Shown here piece by piece: positions 17,295-25,117 of a DNA stretch of 64,000 nt. Location of the stretch: NCBI RefSeq assembly GCF_001580545.1, contig NZ_LRBG01000039.1, positions 124,001 through 188,000 of the forward strand, in the 5' to 3' direction. The first letter of the stretch is position 1. Every line of letters begins with the position of its first letter. This stretch comes from Paraburkholderia monticola. Lineage in GTDB: Bacteria > Pseudomonadota > Gammaproteobacteria > Burkholderiales > Burkholderiaceae. The translations under genes were made by a program, and so were the position numbers. The notes beneath the pieces were generated by a model, which did not search any database, had not been told where the DNA came from, and was given only the letters and a program-made list of their open reading frames with translations.

Positions 17295-17780
17295 ATGCCA
17301 ATTCCTGCATACATGTGGCTAAGGGACGACGGCGGAGCAGACATCAAAGGCTCCGTGTCGGTTCAGGGACGAGAGGGAAGTATCGAAGTAATCGGATTCG
17401 GTCACGGCCTGAATCTGCCGGTCGATAGCAAGACTGGGCAAATTGCCGGACCGCGCACCCATTCCCCACTGAGCCTGGAAAAGGAGTTTGACGCTTCCAG
17501 CCCTTACCTCTATAAGGCCACCTCCACAGGTCAAACGTTGCAATCGGCAGAACTGAAGTGGTATCGCATCAACGACGCGGGCCATGAAGAGGAATACTTC
17601 ATCATGCTGATGGAGGGCGTAAAGGTCGTTGGCGTCAACCCCGGCATGGCAAATACCAAACTCGCGGGCCTGTCGCAGCTCAATCACGTGGAGGCGGTTT
17701 CGTTGATGTATGACCGCATCACGTGGCACTACACTGACGGCAACATCAAGTTCTCCGACAGTTGGAGCGAACGGTCCTGA
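17295..17780 (+). CDS. hcp: Type VI secretion tube protein Hcp
   Basis: A 161-residue Hcp, the protein that forms hexameric rings of the T6SS inner tube and chaperones small effectors in its lumen. Family marks include AYMWLRDDGGADIKGSVSV, a conserved REGSIEVIGFGHG, SSPYLYKATSTGQTLQSAE and LKWYRINDAGHEEEYF. The start at ATG 17295 opens the normal Hcp N-terminus (MPIPAYMW). No other T6SS structural gene lies in the window, so this is an orphan Hcp serving a core apparatus elsewhere. GC content and codon use are clearly lower than in the flanking genes, which suggests acquisition as a unit with the next two genes. Confidence 0.93.
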   Translation: MPIPAYMWLRDDGGADIKGSVSVQGREGSIEVIGFGHGLNLPVDSKTGQIAGPRTHSPLSLEKEFDASSPYLYKATSTGQTLQSAELKWYRINDAGHEEEYFIMLMEGVKVVGVNPGMANTKLAGLSQLNHVEAVSLMYDRITWHYTDGNIKFSDSWSERS

Positions 17781-17782
17781 AC

Positions 17783-18301
17783 ATGGCGCTACAAGGAAAA
17801 TTCGTTGTCGACAATCAACCGCTCTTAACGCTGGCTGTATTCGGTGTAGGGGCGTTCCCAGCTTTCTCGGGTGATGGCATTTACCGCAACCGCGGAGGAT
17901 GTGCAGCGGCCGTGAACAAGGGGCCTCTACCTGCCGGGAAGTACTGGGTAGTCGAGAGACCAACCGGCGGAATTGCCTCGCAATTACAGGCGTTGCTCAA
18001 GGATGCATACAATGCCGCGCGTGGAAATCCGACTCATCATGATGAATGGTTCGCTCTTTATAGGGACGACTGTCAGATTGATGACTGGACCTGGATAAAC
18101 GGCATCAAGCGCGGAAACTTTCGATTGCATCCCGTTGGCGGAGACGGTGTTTCTTTCGGGTGTATCACACTGAAGAATGTTGCGGATTTCAATAGGCTCC
18201 GACAAGCGCTTCTGGATACAACGACTATTCCAGCCGGCACTTCGGGAGCACGCGCCTACGGATGGATCGAGGTAACGACAATTGGTGACACTTGCCCATA
18301 G
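17783..18301 (+). CDS. Tlde1-like (DUF2778) L,D-transpeptidase-type T6SS effector
   Basis: A 172-residue protein of the DUF2778/Tlde1 group. In Salmonella, Tlde1 is a T6SS effector that attacks peptidoglycan as an L,D-carboxypeptidase/exchange enzyme. The catalytic signature is intact here: H116, then S124-F-G-C127 followed by ITL. Other family features are FSGDGIYRNRGGC, GPLPAGKYWVVERPTGG and HHDEWFALYRDD. There is no signal peptide, as expected for cargo of an Hcp tube. It begins two bases after the hcp stop, and its 3' end overlaps the next small membrane gene, the usual effector-immunity layout. The toxic activity is inferred from family membership. Confidence 0.85.
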   Translation: MALQGKFVVDNQPLLTLAVFGVGAFPAFSGDGIYRNRGGCAAAVNKGPLPAGKYWVVERPTGGIASQLQALLKDAYNAARGNPTHHDEWFALYRDDCQIDDWTWINGIKRGNFRLHPVGGDGVSFGCITLKNVADFNRLRQALLDTTTIPAGTSGARAYGWIEVTTIGDTCP

Positions 18302-18560
18302 GTTTTGCAAGCTAGTTTTCTTTTTCGCATTGTTTTTTCTGTCAGTGCGATATGTCCATACCTACCCGTCACCTATGACGCTGGAGCAGCAGCAAATCTT
18401 GATCGAAGTATCCGAGAAACTCGGAGTGACAGATTATGAGCTGTTCTATATCGGCACGATGATAGCTGTAGACTTTATCGTGGCGATCGTTCTCTATGTG
18501 ACGATCATGAAAATCTGGCAAGGCTACCGGTTGAAACAACGCTCGACGCTGGAACACTAA
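18282..18560 (+). CDS. Two-helix membrane protein, candidate immunity protein for the Tlde1-like effector
   Basis: A 92-residue protein with an N-terminal hydrophobic helix (LVFFFALFFLSVRYVH), a polar loop of about 35 residues and a second helix (FYIGTMIAVDFIVAIVLYVTI). The loop between the helices should face the periplasm, where the effector would act. It overlaps the effector gene by about 20 bases. Start codons are TTG at 18282 or GTG at 18285; GAGG at 18267-18270 fits either, slightly better the GTG. The immunity role is inferred from position, overlap and topology. It has the same low GC as hcp and the effector gene. Confidence 0.75.
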   Translation: MVTLAHRFCKLVFFFALFFLSVRYVHTYPSPMTLEQQQILIEVSEKLGVTDYELFYIGTMIAVDFIVAIVLYVTIMKIWQGYRLKQRSTLEH

Positions 18561-18846
18561 TGAGAAGGCCCCAGGGCTCCATGGTCCAGAGCCCGCCCCA
18601 TTCTGCATCATTGGGCCACAACAATGCGCTGCCGTACCCGGCCAGTCGGTGCGCAGATATCTCTGCAGCACAGCGGCGGCGTTGACACGAAGGGACTGCC
18701 CGGAAACCTGACCGACTCGACCTCGCGGAGCTATGAAAACCCACATGAAAACCCGCGCGGACTGAAACGGATCAGGGCGAGTTCGAAACCAATTCCTAAC
18801 AAATCTCGAACAGTCCTTACCGGGCAAGAGTTCGACGAAAACCGCC
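18561..18846. other. Gap between the T6SS cargo unit and the cupredoxin gene
   Basis: No gene is supported here. A GGGCTC/GAGCCC stem (18574-18594) lies just after the immunity gene but lacks a T-run. The short open frames on both strands are Arg/Ser-rich and look random. This is probably the downstream scar or boundary of the acquired unit. Confidence 0.4.
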
Positions 18847-19251
18847 TCACTGCACCGTAATCGTGGCCCTCATATTCGGATGAATGCCACAAAAGATCTT
18901 ATAGACGCCCGGCTTATCGAACTTGAACTGAAAGGTATCGTTCTGATCGAGCGCGGCCGAGCGGAACAAACCCGCATCATTGACCACCGTGTGCGGCTCG
19001 CCATCGAGATTTTTCCATGTAACGGTAGTGCCCGCCTTGATGGTCAAGTCCGTCGGCGCGAACGCAAAGTTCTTCATGACCATCGAGTTAGGAGCCAACG
19101 CGATAGTCTGTTTCTGCGCCGTCATCGGCATCGGCATCTTCATCTGCATCGGCATCGTCGTTTGCGCGAAGCCGAGCCCCGCCGACACCGCCAGAATCGC
19201 GAGACTGCCAAGCAGAATCACGAGCGCGCGGCCCATCATATTCCTGACCAT
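18847..19251 (-). CDS. Periplasmic cupredoxin-domain protein
   Basis: A 134-residue exported blue-copper-like protein. A signal peptide of about 30 residues ends at GFAQ. A methionine-rich stretch (Met at 33, 35, 37, 39, 41, 43) may bind copper, and it is followed by a plastocyanin/azurin-type fold with ligands H87 (EPHTVV), C121, H124 and M127 (CGIHPNM). These residues match a type 1 copper site. The start is ATG 19251 with GAGGAG seven bases upstream, in preference to TTG at 19266. It lies 36 bases downstream of the metallophosphoesterase gene on the same strand, so the two probably share a transcript and may act together in the periplasm. Confidence 0.9.
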   Translation of the reverse strand: MVRNMMGRALVILLGSLAILAVSAGLGFAQTTMPMQMKMPMPMTAQKQTIALAPNSMVMKNFAFAPTDLTIKAGTTVTWKNLDGEPHTVVNDAGLFRSAALDQNDTFQFKFDKPGVYKIFCGIHPNMRATITVQ

Positions 19252-19287
19252 ATCTGATCTCCTCAAGCGTTAGAGAGGCGCGAGCCA

Positions 19288-20232
19288 TCAGGCGAGCGTG
19301 GTGTCGTCGAGCGTCGCCTTCAGCGGATGACGCGCGATGCTCACGCTCGTCACGCCAAGCATCTTCGGCAACTGGTCGCTCGCGACCTTCAACGGTCCCG
19401 GCCCCTCGCCGTTGCCGGCGGTCGGTTGCGGATAAGCGGTCGAGCGCGCGGTGTGGAACGTGATGTTGCCTTCGACCTTCGTGACGATCTGGTGAATATG
19501 GCCATTGAGCACCGTCACCGAACCGAAGCGCTTCAGATAGCCCATCGCCTGTCCGGCATCGCCGGTGCCCCAGCCCCACGGCTCATAAATCGTCCACATC
19601 GGCATGTGCGCGAACACGACGACCGGCGTGCTCGACGAGCGGCCCTTCAGATCGTTTTCGAGCCACTCGAGCTGCTCGTTGCCAAGGCCGCCCAGCCCGT
19701 TCGGCTTGAAATGCATCACGTTGACGAGGCCGACGAAATGCACGCCCTGATGATCGAAGCTGTAATAGCCGCGGTTCTCCGACGCCTTGCCGAAGCGGCT
19801 GAAGTACTCGGTGCCCGGGCCGTCGGTGACGTCATGCTCGCCAGGCACCGTGTGCACCTCGGTGATTTTCAGGCCAGACATCAGTTGCGCGGCGAGATCG
19901 AATTCCGAAGCCTTCGACAGATGCGTGATGTCGCCGGTGTGGATCGCGAGCGGCGGCCTCGCCGGCATCGCGTTGACGTAGTCGATCGTCTGTTTCAGCG
20001 TGCCCGCGACGTCGGGATTCGCTTCCTTGTTGAAGCCGATATGCGTGTCGCTGATTTGCAGGAACAGCGGCACGCCGGCTGCGGGCATCGCGCTTTTCGC
20101 GTCGGCCGCGAGCGCGAGCTCGACCGGCGTCAGCACGCCGCCCGACAGCATGAACACCGTGCCGAGGCCGCCGAACGCAAGACACTTCAGCGCGCCGCGA
20201 CGCGCCGGATCGAATGAATGGTGTGACGACAT
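19288..20232 (-). CDS. Exported calcineurin-like metallophosphoesterase
   Basis: A 314-residue phosphoesterase. The motifs of the di-metal site are in order: SDTHIGF, HTGDITH, PGEHDVT, an AHMPM histidine and NGHIHQ. The N-terminus has an RRGAL element and a hydrophobic stretch ending near LALAADA, so it is probably exported, perhaps by Tat. GEHD in place of the common GNHD is a known variation. The substrate is unknown. It is first in a two-gene unit with the cupredoxin, and the pairing suggests a periplasmic phosphatase/oxidative function, but that is inference. Confidence 0.88.
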   Translation of the reverse strand: MSSHHSFDPARRGALKCLAFGGLGTVFMLSGGVLTPVELALAADAKSAMPAAGVPLFLQISDTHIGFNKEANPDVAGTLKQTIDYVNAMPARPPLAIHTGDITHLSKASEFDLAAQLMSGLKITEVHTVPGEHDVTDGPGTEYFSRFGKASENRGYYSFDHQGVHFVGLVNVMHFKPNGLGGLGNEQLEWLENDLKGRSSSTPVVVFAHMPMWTIYEPWGWGTGDAGQAMGYLKRFGSVTVLNGHIHQIVTKVEGNITFHTARSTAYPQPTAGNGEGPGPLKVASDQLPKMLGVTSVSIARHPLKATLDDTTLA

Positions 20233-20341
20233 GTTGACCTCACGATAAGGATTCGTCGAACCGAACCCGGTTCGTGAGGCATAACTGGCGTGTTGCGGGT
20301 TTTATTCCCGTGTCGTGCGAAGCGGTTCGAGCGCGGCGCCG

Positions 20342-21301
20342 TCAGCCTCCCACCGCCGCGATGATCCGCGCGCGCATCGCGGGGTCGGGCAGCGGCCCCG
20401 ACCCCGCGCGCACGTTGTCCGCCATGTATTGCGGCCGCCCGGTGCCGGGAATCACGACCGTCACCGCCGGCTGCGCGAGCACGAACTTCAACAGGATCTG
20501 CGCCCAACTCGTGCAGCCGATCTCCGCGGCCCATCCGGGCAACGGCGTTTTCATCACGCGCGCGAGCAATCCGCCGCCACCAAACGGCTGATTGATCACG
20601 ACGCCGATGCCGAGATCGGCCGCGAGCGGCAGGATGCGCTGCTCGGCCGCGCGGTCGTCGGCGGCGTAGTTGATCTGCACGAAGTCGGGCTGCTCGCTGC
20701 GCATCACCGCGGCGACGTCGTCGAACGCGCTCGATGTGTAGTGCGTGATGCCGAGATAGCGAATCCGGCCTTGGGCTTTCCAGGCGCGCAACGTCGTGAG
20801 CTGGGTGCGCCAGTCGAGCAGATTGTGGATCTGCATCAGATCGACACGCGGTTGCTGGAAACGTCGCAGCGACTCCTCCATCTGCGCGATGCCGGCTTCG
20901 CGTCCCTCGGTCCATACCTTGGTCGCGACGAAGGCCTTGCGATGCGCGTCCAGCTGCGTGAGCAGCGCACCCGCGACCGCTTCCGACGAACCGTACATCG
21001 GCGAAGAATCGATCACCGAGCCGCCCGCCGCGAACAGGATGCGCAGGACTTCCGCGAGTTGTGCGCGCGCGGTGGGATCGTCGCCGACGTCGAAGGTCCG
21101 CCATGTGCCGCAGCCGATCACCGGCAACGCTTCGCCGGTCGACGGGATCGGGCGATGGCTCATACGCGGCAAGGCGCTATGGCTTTGCGTGGGCGCCTGC
21201 GTCTGCGCGGGCGTGACGCGCGAGAGCGCGAGCGACGCCGGCACACCGAGCGCGGCGCGCAGAAAGCGGCGCCGCTGACCGTGGTTCGACCGAAGTGTCA
21301 T
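20342..21301 (-). CDS. Aldo/keto reductase with a twin-arginine-like N-terminus
   Basis: A 319-residue AKR. From the ATG at 21301 it begins MTLRSNHGQRRRFLRAALG, an RRRFL element plus a hydrophobic run ending near PAQTQA, so it is likely exported by Tat as a folded protein. The TIM-barrel body carries the catalytic tetrad region: DSSPMYGSSE with the active Tyr, TKVW with Lys, and MQIHN with His. The C-terminal NADPH-binding part is GVVINQPFGGGG and VIPGTGRPQYMADN. The physiological substrate is unknown. The ORF could begin 15 codons earlier, but that would bury the Tat signal. The HAD gene lies 47 bases upstream on the same strand. Confidence 0.87.
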   Translation of the reverse strand: MTLRSNHGQRRRFLRAALGVPASLALSRVTPAQTQAPTQSHSALPRMSHRPIPSTGEALPVIGCGTWRTFDVGDDPTARAQLAEVLRILFAAGGSVIDSSPMYGSSEAVAGALLTQLDAHRKAFVATKVWTEGREAGIAQMEESLRRFQQPRVDLMQIHNLLDWRTQLTTLRAWKAQGRIRYLGITHYTSSAFDDVAAVMRSEQPDFVQINYAADDRAAEQRILPLAADLGIGVVINQPFGGGGLLARVMKTPLPGWAAEIGCTSWAQILLKFVLAQPAVTVVIPGTGRPQYMADNVRAGSGPLPDPAMRARIIAAVGG

Positions 21302-21348
21302 GACCTGAAGTGTCCTCGCAGACGAAAGTTCGAGCGCCATCGGCACGG

Positions 21349-21963
21349 CTAAAGCACGCCGCGTCGCGCGAATTCGGTCGACAAGCCGGCTGCGTCGACG
21401 AACCGGTAGCCCTGCAAACCGGCCGCGAGCGCGCCGTCCACGTTGGCCTGGCTATCGTCGATGAACAGCGTGTCGGCCGCGGCCGCGCCGAGGTGCTCGA
21501 CGCAGCGCCGATAGGTTTGCGCGGCGGGCTTGGCCGCGCCGAACGCGGCCGAGGAATAGACGTGCGGCCCGAACAGCCGCGCCACGGGCGGATTCAGATA
21601 GCCGATGTGATCGGTCAACAGCCTGCAATTGTTCGTCAGTATGGCGATGCGGCAGCGCTGGGCCGCGCGGGACGCCAACGCGATCGACGCCTCGTTCGGC
21701 GTGATCGACGCGAGCCGCGCGTCGAGCCATTCGGCGCGGCTGACCGGATAACGCAGCAGCACGGCGAGTTCGTGCAAGTACTGGTCGTCGCTGATCTCGC
21801 CGCCGTCGGCGCGCGCCTCGAGTCCCGAGTCCCAGATCGCCTGCCGCACGGTCTCGGCCGTACGACCCGTGATCGCCGCCAGCCGCTCGGCGCGCGCGGC
21901 ACGGTCGTAGTGCGACAGGACCCCTTCCAGGTCGAACAGCAGCAGCGTGACGGGTGCGTTCAT
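21349..21963 (-). CDS. HAD-superfamily hydrolase with a DxE variant of motif I
   Basis: A 204-residue haloacid-dehalogenase-like protein. Motif I reads LLFDLEGVL with nucleophile D11, but the second aspartate (general acid/base) is E13. Motif II is ILTNNC, motif III includes the Lys of AAKPAAQTY and motif IV is LFIDDSQANV with both acidic residues. The cap domain sits between residues 20 and 90, as in YihX-like phosphatases. A Glu at that position still may work, or may weaken phosphatase turnover. It lies 15 bases downstream of the epoxide hydrolase gene, so it is likely co-transcribed with it. Confidence 0.87.
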   Translation of the reverse strand: MNAPVTLLLFDLEGVLSHYDRAARAERLAAITGRTAETVRQAIWDSGLEARADGGEISDDQYLHELAVLLRYPVSRAEWLDARLASITPNEASIALASRAAQRCRIAILTNNCRLLTDHIGYLNPPVARLFGPHVYSSAAFGAAKPAAQTYRRCVEHLGAAAADTLFIDDSQANVDGALAAGLQGYRFVDAAGLSTEFARRGVL

Positions 21964-21978
21964 GCAGATGGCCTCGCG

Positions 21979-23154
21979 TTAGCGCGCTTTGCGCCGCAAC
22001 GGCCTGAAGAACTTGCGAATTTCGGCCGCGAGCAGCGCCGGCTTTTCCAGCGCCGCGAAATGGCCACCGCCCGGCATGTCGCTCCACTGCACGACGTTGA
22101 AAGTCCTCTCGAGCCAGCTGCGCGGCGGATGATTGATCTCCTTCGGAAATAGCGCGAAGCCGACGGGCGTGTCGATGCGCTGGGCGCCGGAGAAACGCAT
22201 CGGCTGCAGGCGGTTTTCCCAATACATCTGCATCGCCGGGCCGATGCACTGCGTGAACCAGTACAGCGAAATATTGGTCAGCAGATCGTCTTTCGAGAAC
22301 ACGCTTTCCAGTTCGCCGCCGCAATCGCTCCACGCGCGAAACTTCTCGCCGATCCACGCGGCGAGCCCGACCGGCGAATCGTTCAACGACGCGGCGAGCG
22401 TCAGCGGCTTCGTGGCGTGCTGATGGGCGTAGCCGCCTTCGAGCGCCACCCAGTCGTTCTTCTCGCGCAGATAGTCGTGCTCGGCCGGGCTCAGCGGCTG
22501 CTGCTCGGCGCTAATCGCGGGCTCGTAGGAACTCGGCAGGAAGTTCAGATGAATGCCGTCGACCGCATGCGGATGACGCGCGGCCAGCGCGATCGACACG
22601 CCCGCGCCGAGATCGCCGCCCTGCGCGCCGAAACGCTCGTAGCCCAGCCCGCGCATCAGCGCGACCCACAGGTCCGCGACCTGGAACGCGGAGGTGCCGC
22701 CCTGCGCGGGCGCCGGCGAAAACGCGAAGCCGGGCAGCGACGGCGTGACGACGTGGAACGCATCGGCGGGATCGCCGCCGAACGCGGCCGGATCGCACAA
22801 CTGATCGAGCAGCGCGTGAAACTCGAAGAACGAACCGGGCCAGCCGTGCGTGATCACGAGCGGATAAGCTTCGAAGCCGGGCCCGACAGTGGCCGCGCGC
22901 CGATGCGCGAAGTGCACGGTTTGGCCGCGCACGTCGGCGAGATATTGCGGCAGCTGGTTCAACCTGCGTTCGGCCGCGCGCCAGTCGAAATGCCCAGCCC
23001 AATAGGTCGCGAGCTCGCGCAACCAGGCCCCGTCGGCGCCCTGCTGCCATGCAGGTGCGGGTGTGGCGGGCGCCCAGCGGGTGGCGCGGATGCGGCGCTG
23101 CAGATCGTCGATGTCCTCGTCGGCGATCGCAATCTCGAAGGGGTCGATCTGCAT
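21979..23154 (-). CDS. Epoxide hydrolase (EHN-type alpha/beta hydrolase)
   Basis: A 391-residue enzyme of the microsomal-type epoxide hydrolase family, which opens epoxides to diols through an ester intermediate. The N-terminal EHN domain spans residues 1 to about 110 and is followed by the oxyanion motif HGWPGS (103-108), nucleophile D181 in AQGGDLGAG, and the charge-relay His in GGGHFAALE near residue 365. The start is the ATG at 23154; the longer frame up to 23496 runs through the surE promoter and is not coding. The gene is divergent from surE. Confidence 0.92.
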   Translation of the reverse strand: MQIDPFEIAIADEDIDDLQRRIRATRWAPATPAPAWQQGADGAWLRELATYWAGHFDWRAAERRLNQLPQYLADVRGQTVHFAHRRAATVGPGFEAYPLVITHGWPGSFFEFHALLDQLCDPAAFGGDPADAFHVVTPSLPGFAFSPAPAQGGTSAFQVADLWVALMRGLGYERFGAQGGDLGAGVSIALAARHPHAVDGIHLNFLPSSYEPAISAEQQPLSPAEHDYLREKNDWVALEGGYAHQHATKPLTLAASLNDSPVGLAAWIGEKFRAWSDCGGELESVFSKDDLLTNISLYWFTQCIGPAMQMYWENRLQPMRFSGAQRIDTPVGFALFPKEINHPPRSWLERTFNVVQWSDMPGGGHFAALEKPALLAAEIRKFFRPLRRKAR

Positions 23155-23272
23155 GGCGGGTCGTCCTGCATCGGTTGGCGGTTCATCGTCATCGTACCCG
23201 CCTCGCACGAAAGCCGGATAATGGACCTCCCTTCCGTACGCTTCATTCACCGACCCACAGGAGATTGACGAG

Positions 23273-24052
23273 ATGTCCGCTGACGAATCCAAGCTGCCGC
23301 GAGTGCTGTTGACGAACGACGACGGTATCGACGCGCCCGGCCTCGCCGTGCTCGAAGCCGTCGCCGCCGAACTCGCGCACGAAGTCTGGGTGGTCGCGCC
23401 CGAGCACGACCAGAGCGGTACGTCGCATTCGATCAGCCTGCATTCGCCGCTGCGCGTGAGCCGCCAGGGCGAGCGCCGTTTCGGCGTGACCGGCACGCCC
23501 GGCGATTGCGTCGTGATGGGCGTGCGTCATCTGATGCGCGAGGCGCCGCCGTCGCTGGTGCTGTCCGGCGTCAACCGCGGTGGCAATCTCGGCATCGAAA
23601 CGATGTTCTCGGGCACGGTCGGCGCGGCGATGACAGGCCTGCTGCTGGGGCTGCCGTCGTTCGCGCTGAGCCAGGTGTTCACTGACCGCGAGCGCGTGCG
23701 CTGGGACACCGCGCGCACGCTCGCACCCGGCGTGATCCGTCAATTGCTCGCGATTGAACATGCGGCCCCGACCTGCCTGAACATCAACTTTCCCGACGTC
23801 GATCCCGCCGATGCCGGTCCGCTGACGCCGACACGCCAGGGCGTCGGGCTCGTCGAAGGCATCGACGTGCTGCCGGAAGTCGACCCGCGCGGTATCGCGT
23901 ATCACTGGCTGCGTTTCGAGCGCGGCCCGCGCGCGAACGATGCCGACAGCGAAACGGCGGCGGTCGCGGCGGGCCGCGTGGCGGTCACGCCGCTCGCGTT
24001 CGATCGCACCGACGAAGCGACCTTCTCGCGACTCGCCGCGTCGTTGCGCTGA
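23273..24052 (+). CDS. surE: SurE-family 5'/3'-nucleotidase
   Basis: A 259-residue SurE that hydrolyses nucleoside monophosphates, and in some species short polyphosphate, with divalent metal. Conserved elements are VLLTNDDGIDAPG with metal ligands N15-D16-D17, EHDQSGTSHSIS, the GTPGDCV segment and LVLSGVNRGGNLG. CAGGAGAT upstream supports the ATG at 23273. It is isolated from pcm, nlpD and rpoS, the usual neighbours of the main surE in proteobacteria, so it is probably a second paralogue. Confidence 0.92.
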   Translation: MSADESKLPRVLLTNDDGIDAPGLAVLEAVAAELAHEVWVVAPEHDQSGTSHSISLHSPLRVSRQGERRFGVTGTPGDCVVMGVRHLMREAPPSLVLSGVNRGGNLGIETMFSGTVGAAMTGLLLGLPSFALSQVFTDRERVRWDTARTLAPGVIRQLLAIEHAAPTCLNINFPDVDPADAGPLTPTRQGVGLVEGIDVLPEVDPRGIAYHWLRFERGPRANDADSETAAVAAGRVAVTPLAFDRTDEATFSRLAASLR

Positions 24053-24058
24053 AGGAGG

Positions 24059-24859
24059 TCAGGGGCGCGGCCCCGTTGGTTGGGGATTCCCGAACGCCGG
24101 CATGGTGCCGTTCTCACGCGCGCGCACGAGTTCGGCCTGGACCTGGGCGCGCGTCTTGGGGGCGTTGCCGGCGATCGCCGGGGTATCGGCTTGCGACGTG
24201 AGCCCACCGCGCGGTATCGGCGGTAACGAATCCGAGCCTTGCCCTGCATAGAGCGACCACTCCCCTGGCGCAACGCCGGCCGCTCTCTTTGCGGACCGTT
24301 CGGCGCTCGAACCGCTCCTGTGACTGCCGCCCCGAGCATGGTGGGAGCCCGAGGTCGTCGCAACGCTTTGCGTCGAGTGCGGTTTCTTCGAGTTGCCCGA
24401 CGCGCCTTTCGTGTGTTCGCCATGCGCAACGCGGCTTTGGGGTGCGCGCTCGTTCTTTGCCGTCGACGACGTCTGGATTCGGCTCGATTTCAGCGCAGGC
24501 TGGGGCGCCGCGTTCGTCTGCTGCGGCGGGTTCGTCTCCCGCGCGAGCTGTAGCGCCGCGATGGCGAGCGCGTCGCCCGCCTGGGCGCCAATCGACTGGT
24601 TCGTCAGAGCCCGCGAGGCAGCCACGTCGTCACGCAGCGCGTGGCGGCGTAGGCCCTGTGCGCTCGCCGTCGCTCCGGGTCGGCCTTCGCTCGGCGGCGT
24701 CGCCGCGCCATCCCCGGTGACACCACGCTCGCCATCAGTGACGAGGCTCACGTCCCGACCGGACGACCAGTCGTTGTCCAACTGCGACACGTATGCCCCA
24801 ATCGTCACCGCGCCGAAGGCGAGGCACGTCAACACGATCATTCTCGGTTCGCTAAACAA
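24059..24859 (-). CDS. Membrane-anchored low-complexity protein with a DUF4148-like C-terminal motif
   Basis: A 266-residue hypothetical protein. One N-terminal hydrophobic segment (MIVLTCLAFGAVTIGAYV) is followed by about 200 residues rich in Ser, Ala, Gly, His and Gln, probably disordered and periplasmic. The last part contains KTRAQVQAELVRARENG, which resembles the motif of the small Burkholderia DUF4148 proteins. The start is probably TTG at 24859, because GGGGGAG sits six to seven bases upstream; the ATG at 24841 lacks a site. It is convergent with surE, with only six bases between the stops. The function is unknown. Confidence 0.6.
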   Translation of the reverse strand: MFSEPRMIVLTCLAFGAVTIGAYVSQLDNDWSSGRDVSLVTDGERGVTGDGAATPPSEGRPGATASAQGLRRHALRDDVAASRALTNQSIGAQAGDALAIAALQLARETNPPQQTNAAPQPALKSSRIQTSSTAKNERAPQSRVAHGEHTKGASGNSKKPHSTQSVATTSGSHHARGGSHRSGSSAERSAKRAAGVAPGEWSLYAGQGSDSLPPIPRGGLTSQADTPAIAGNAPKTRAQVQAELVRARENGTMPAFGNPQPTGPRP

Positions 24860-25006
24860 GGCACGCTCCCCCTTCCTACAGATCGACCGCCCAGGTCAAC
24901 GCACGCGCAACGGAAGAACCCACGGATCAAAGTGTGGGCGATCCGGACTACAAGTGTTTTCCTTTTCGGCCCGACAACCGGCCAATCGGCGGATCTGGTC
25001 GGGCAT

Positions 25007-25047
25007 GTGTCCGAAACCGACGGGTATTCGTCCGTCTAAACGGACAC
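25007..25047. repeat. Nested inverted repeats in a gene-free gap
   Basis: Outer arms GTGTCCG (25007-25013) and CGGACAC (25041-25047) enclose inner arms GACGG (25019-25023) and CCGTC (25032-25036). They lie within the roughly 260-base gap (24860-25117) downstream of the EamA transporter gene. There is no T-run on the minus side. This could be an RNA structure, an operator or a poor terminator. Confidence 0.5.
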
Positions 25048-25117
25048 TTTGGTTGGAGTGCCAGGCAATTTTTTCCGACGCCGTTCTCGACCCTGTTTTC
25101 AGCGACGCGAATGCCGG

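Noticed and set aside
18505..18860. Short ORFs on both strands between the immunity gene and the cupredoxin gene
   Set aside because: No family resemblance, poor start contexts and overlap with a probable insertion boundary.
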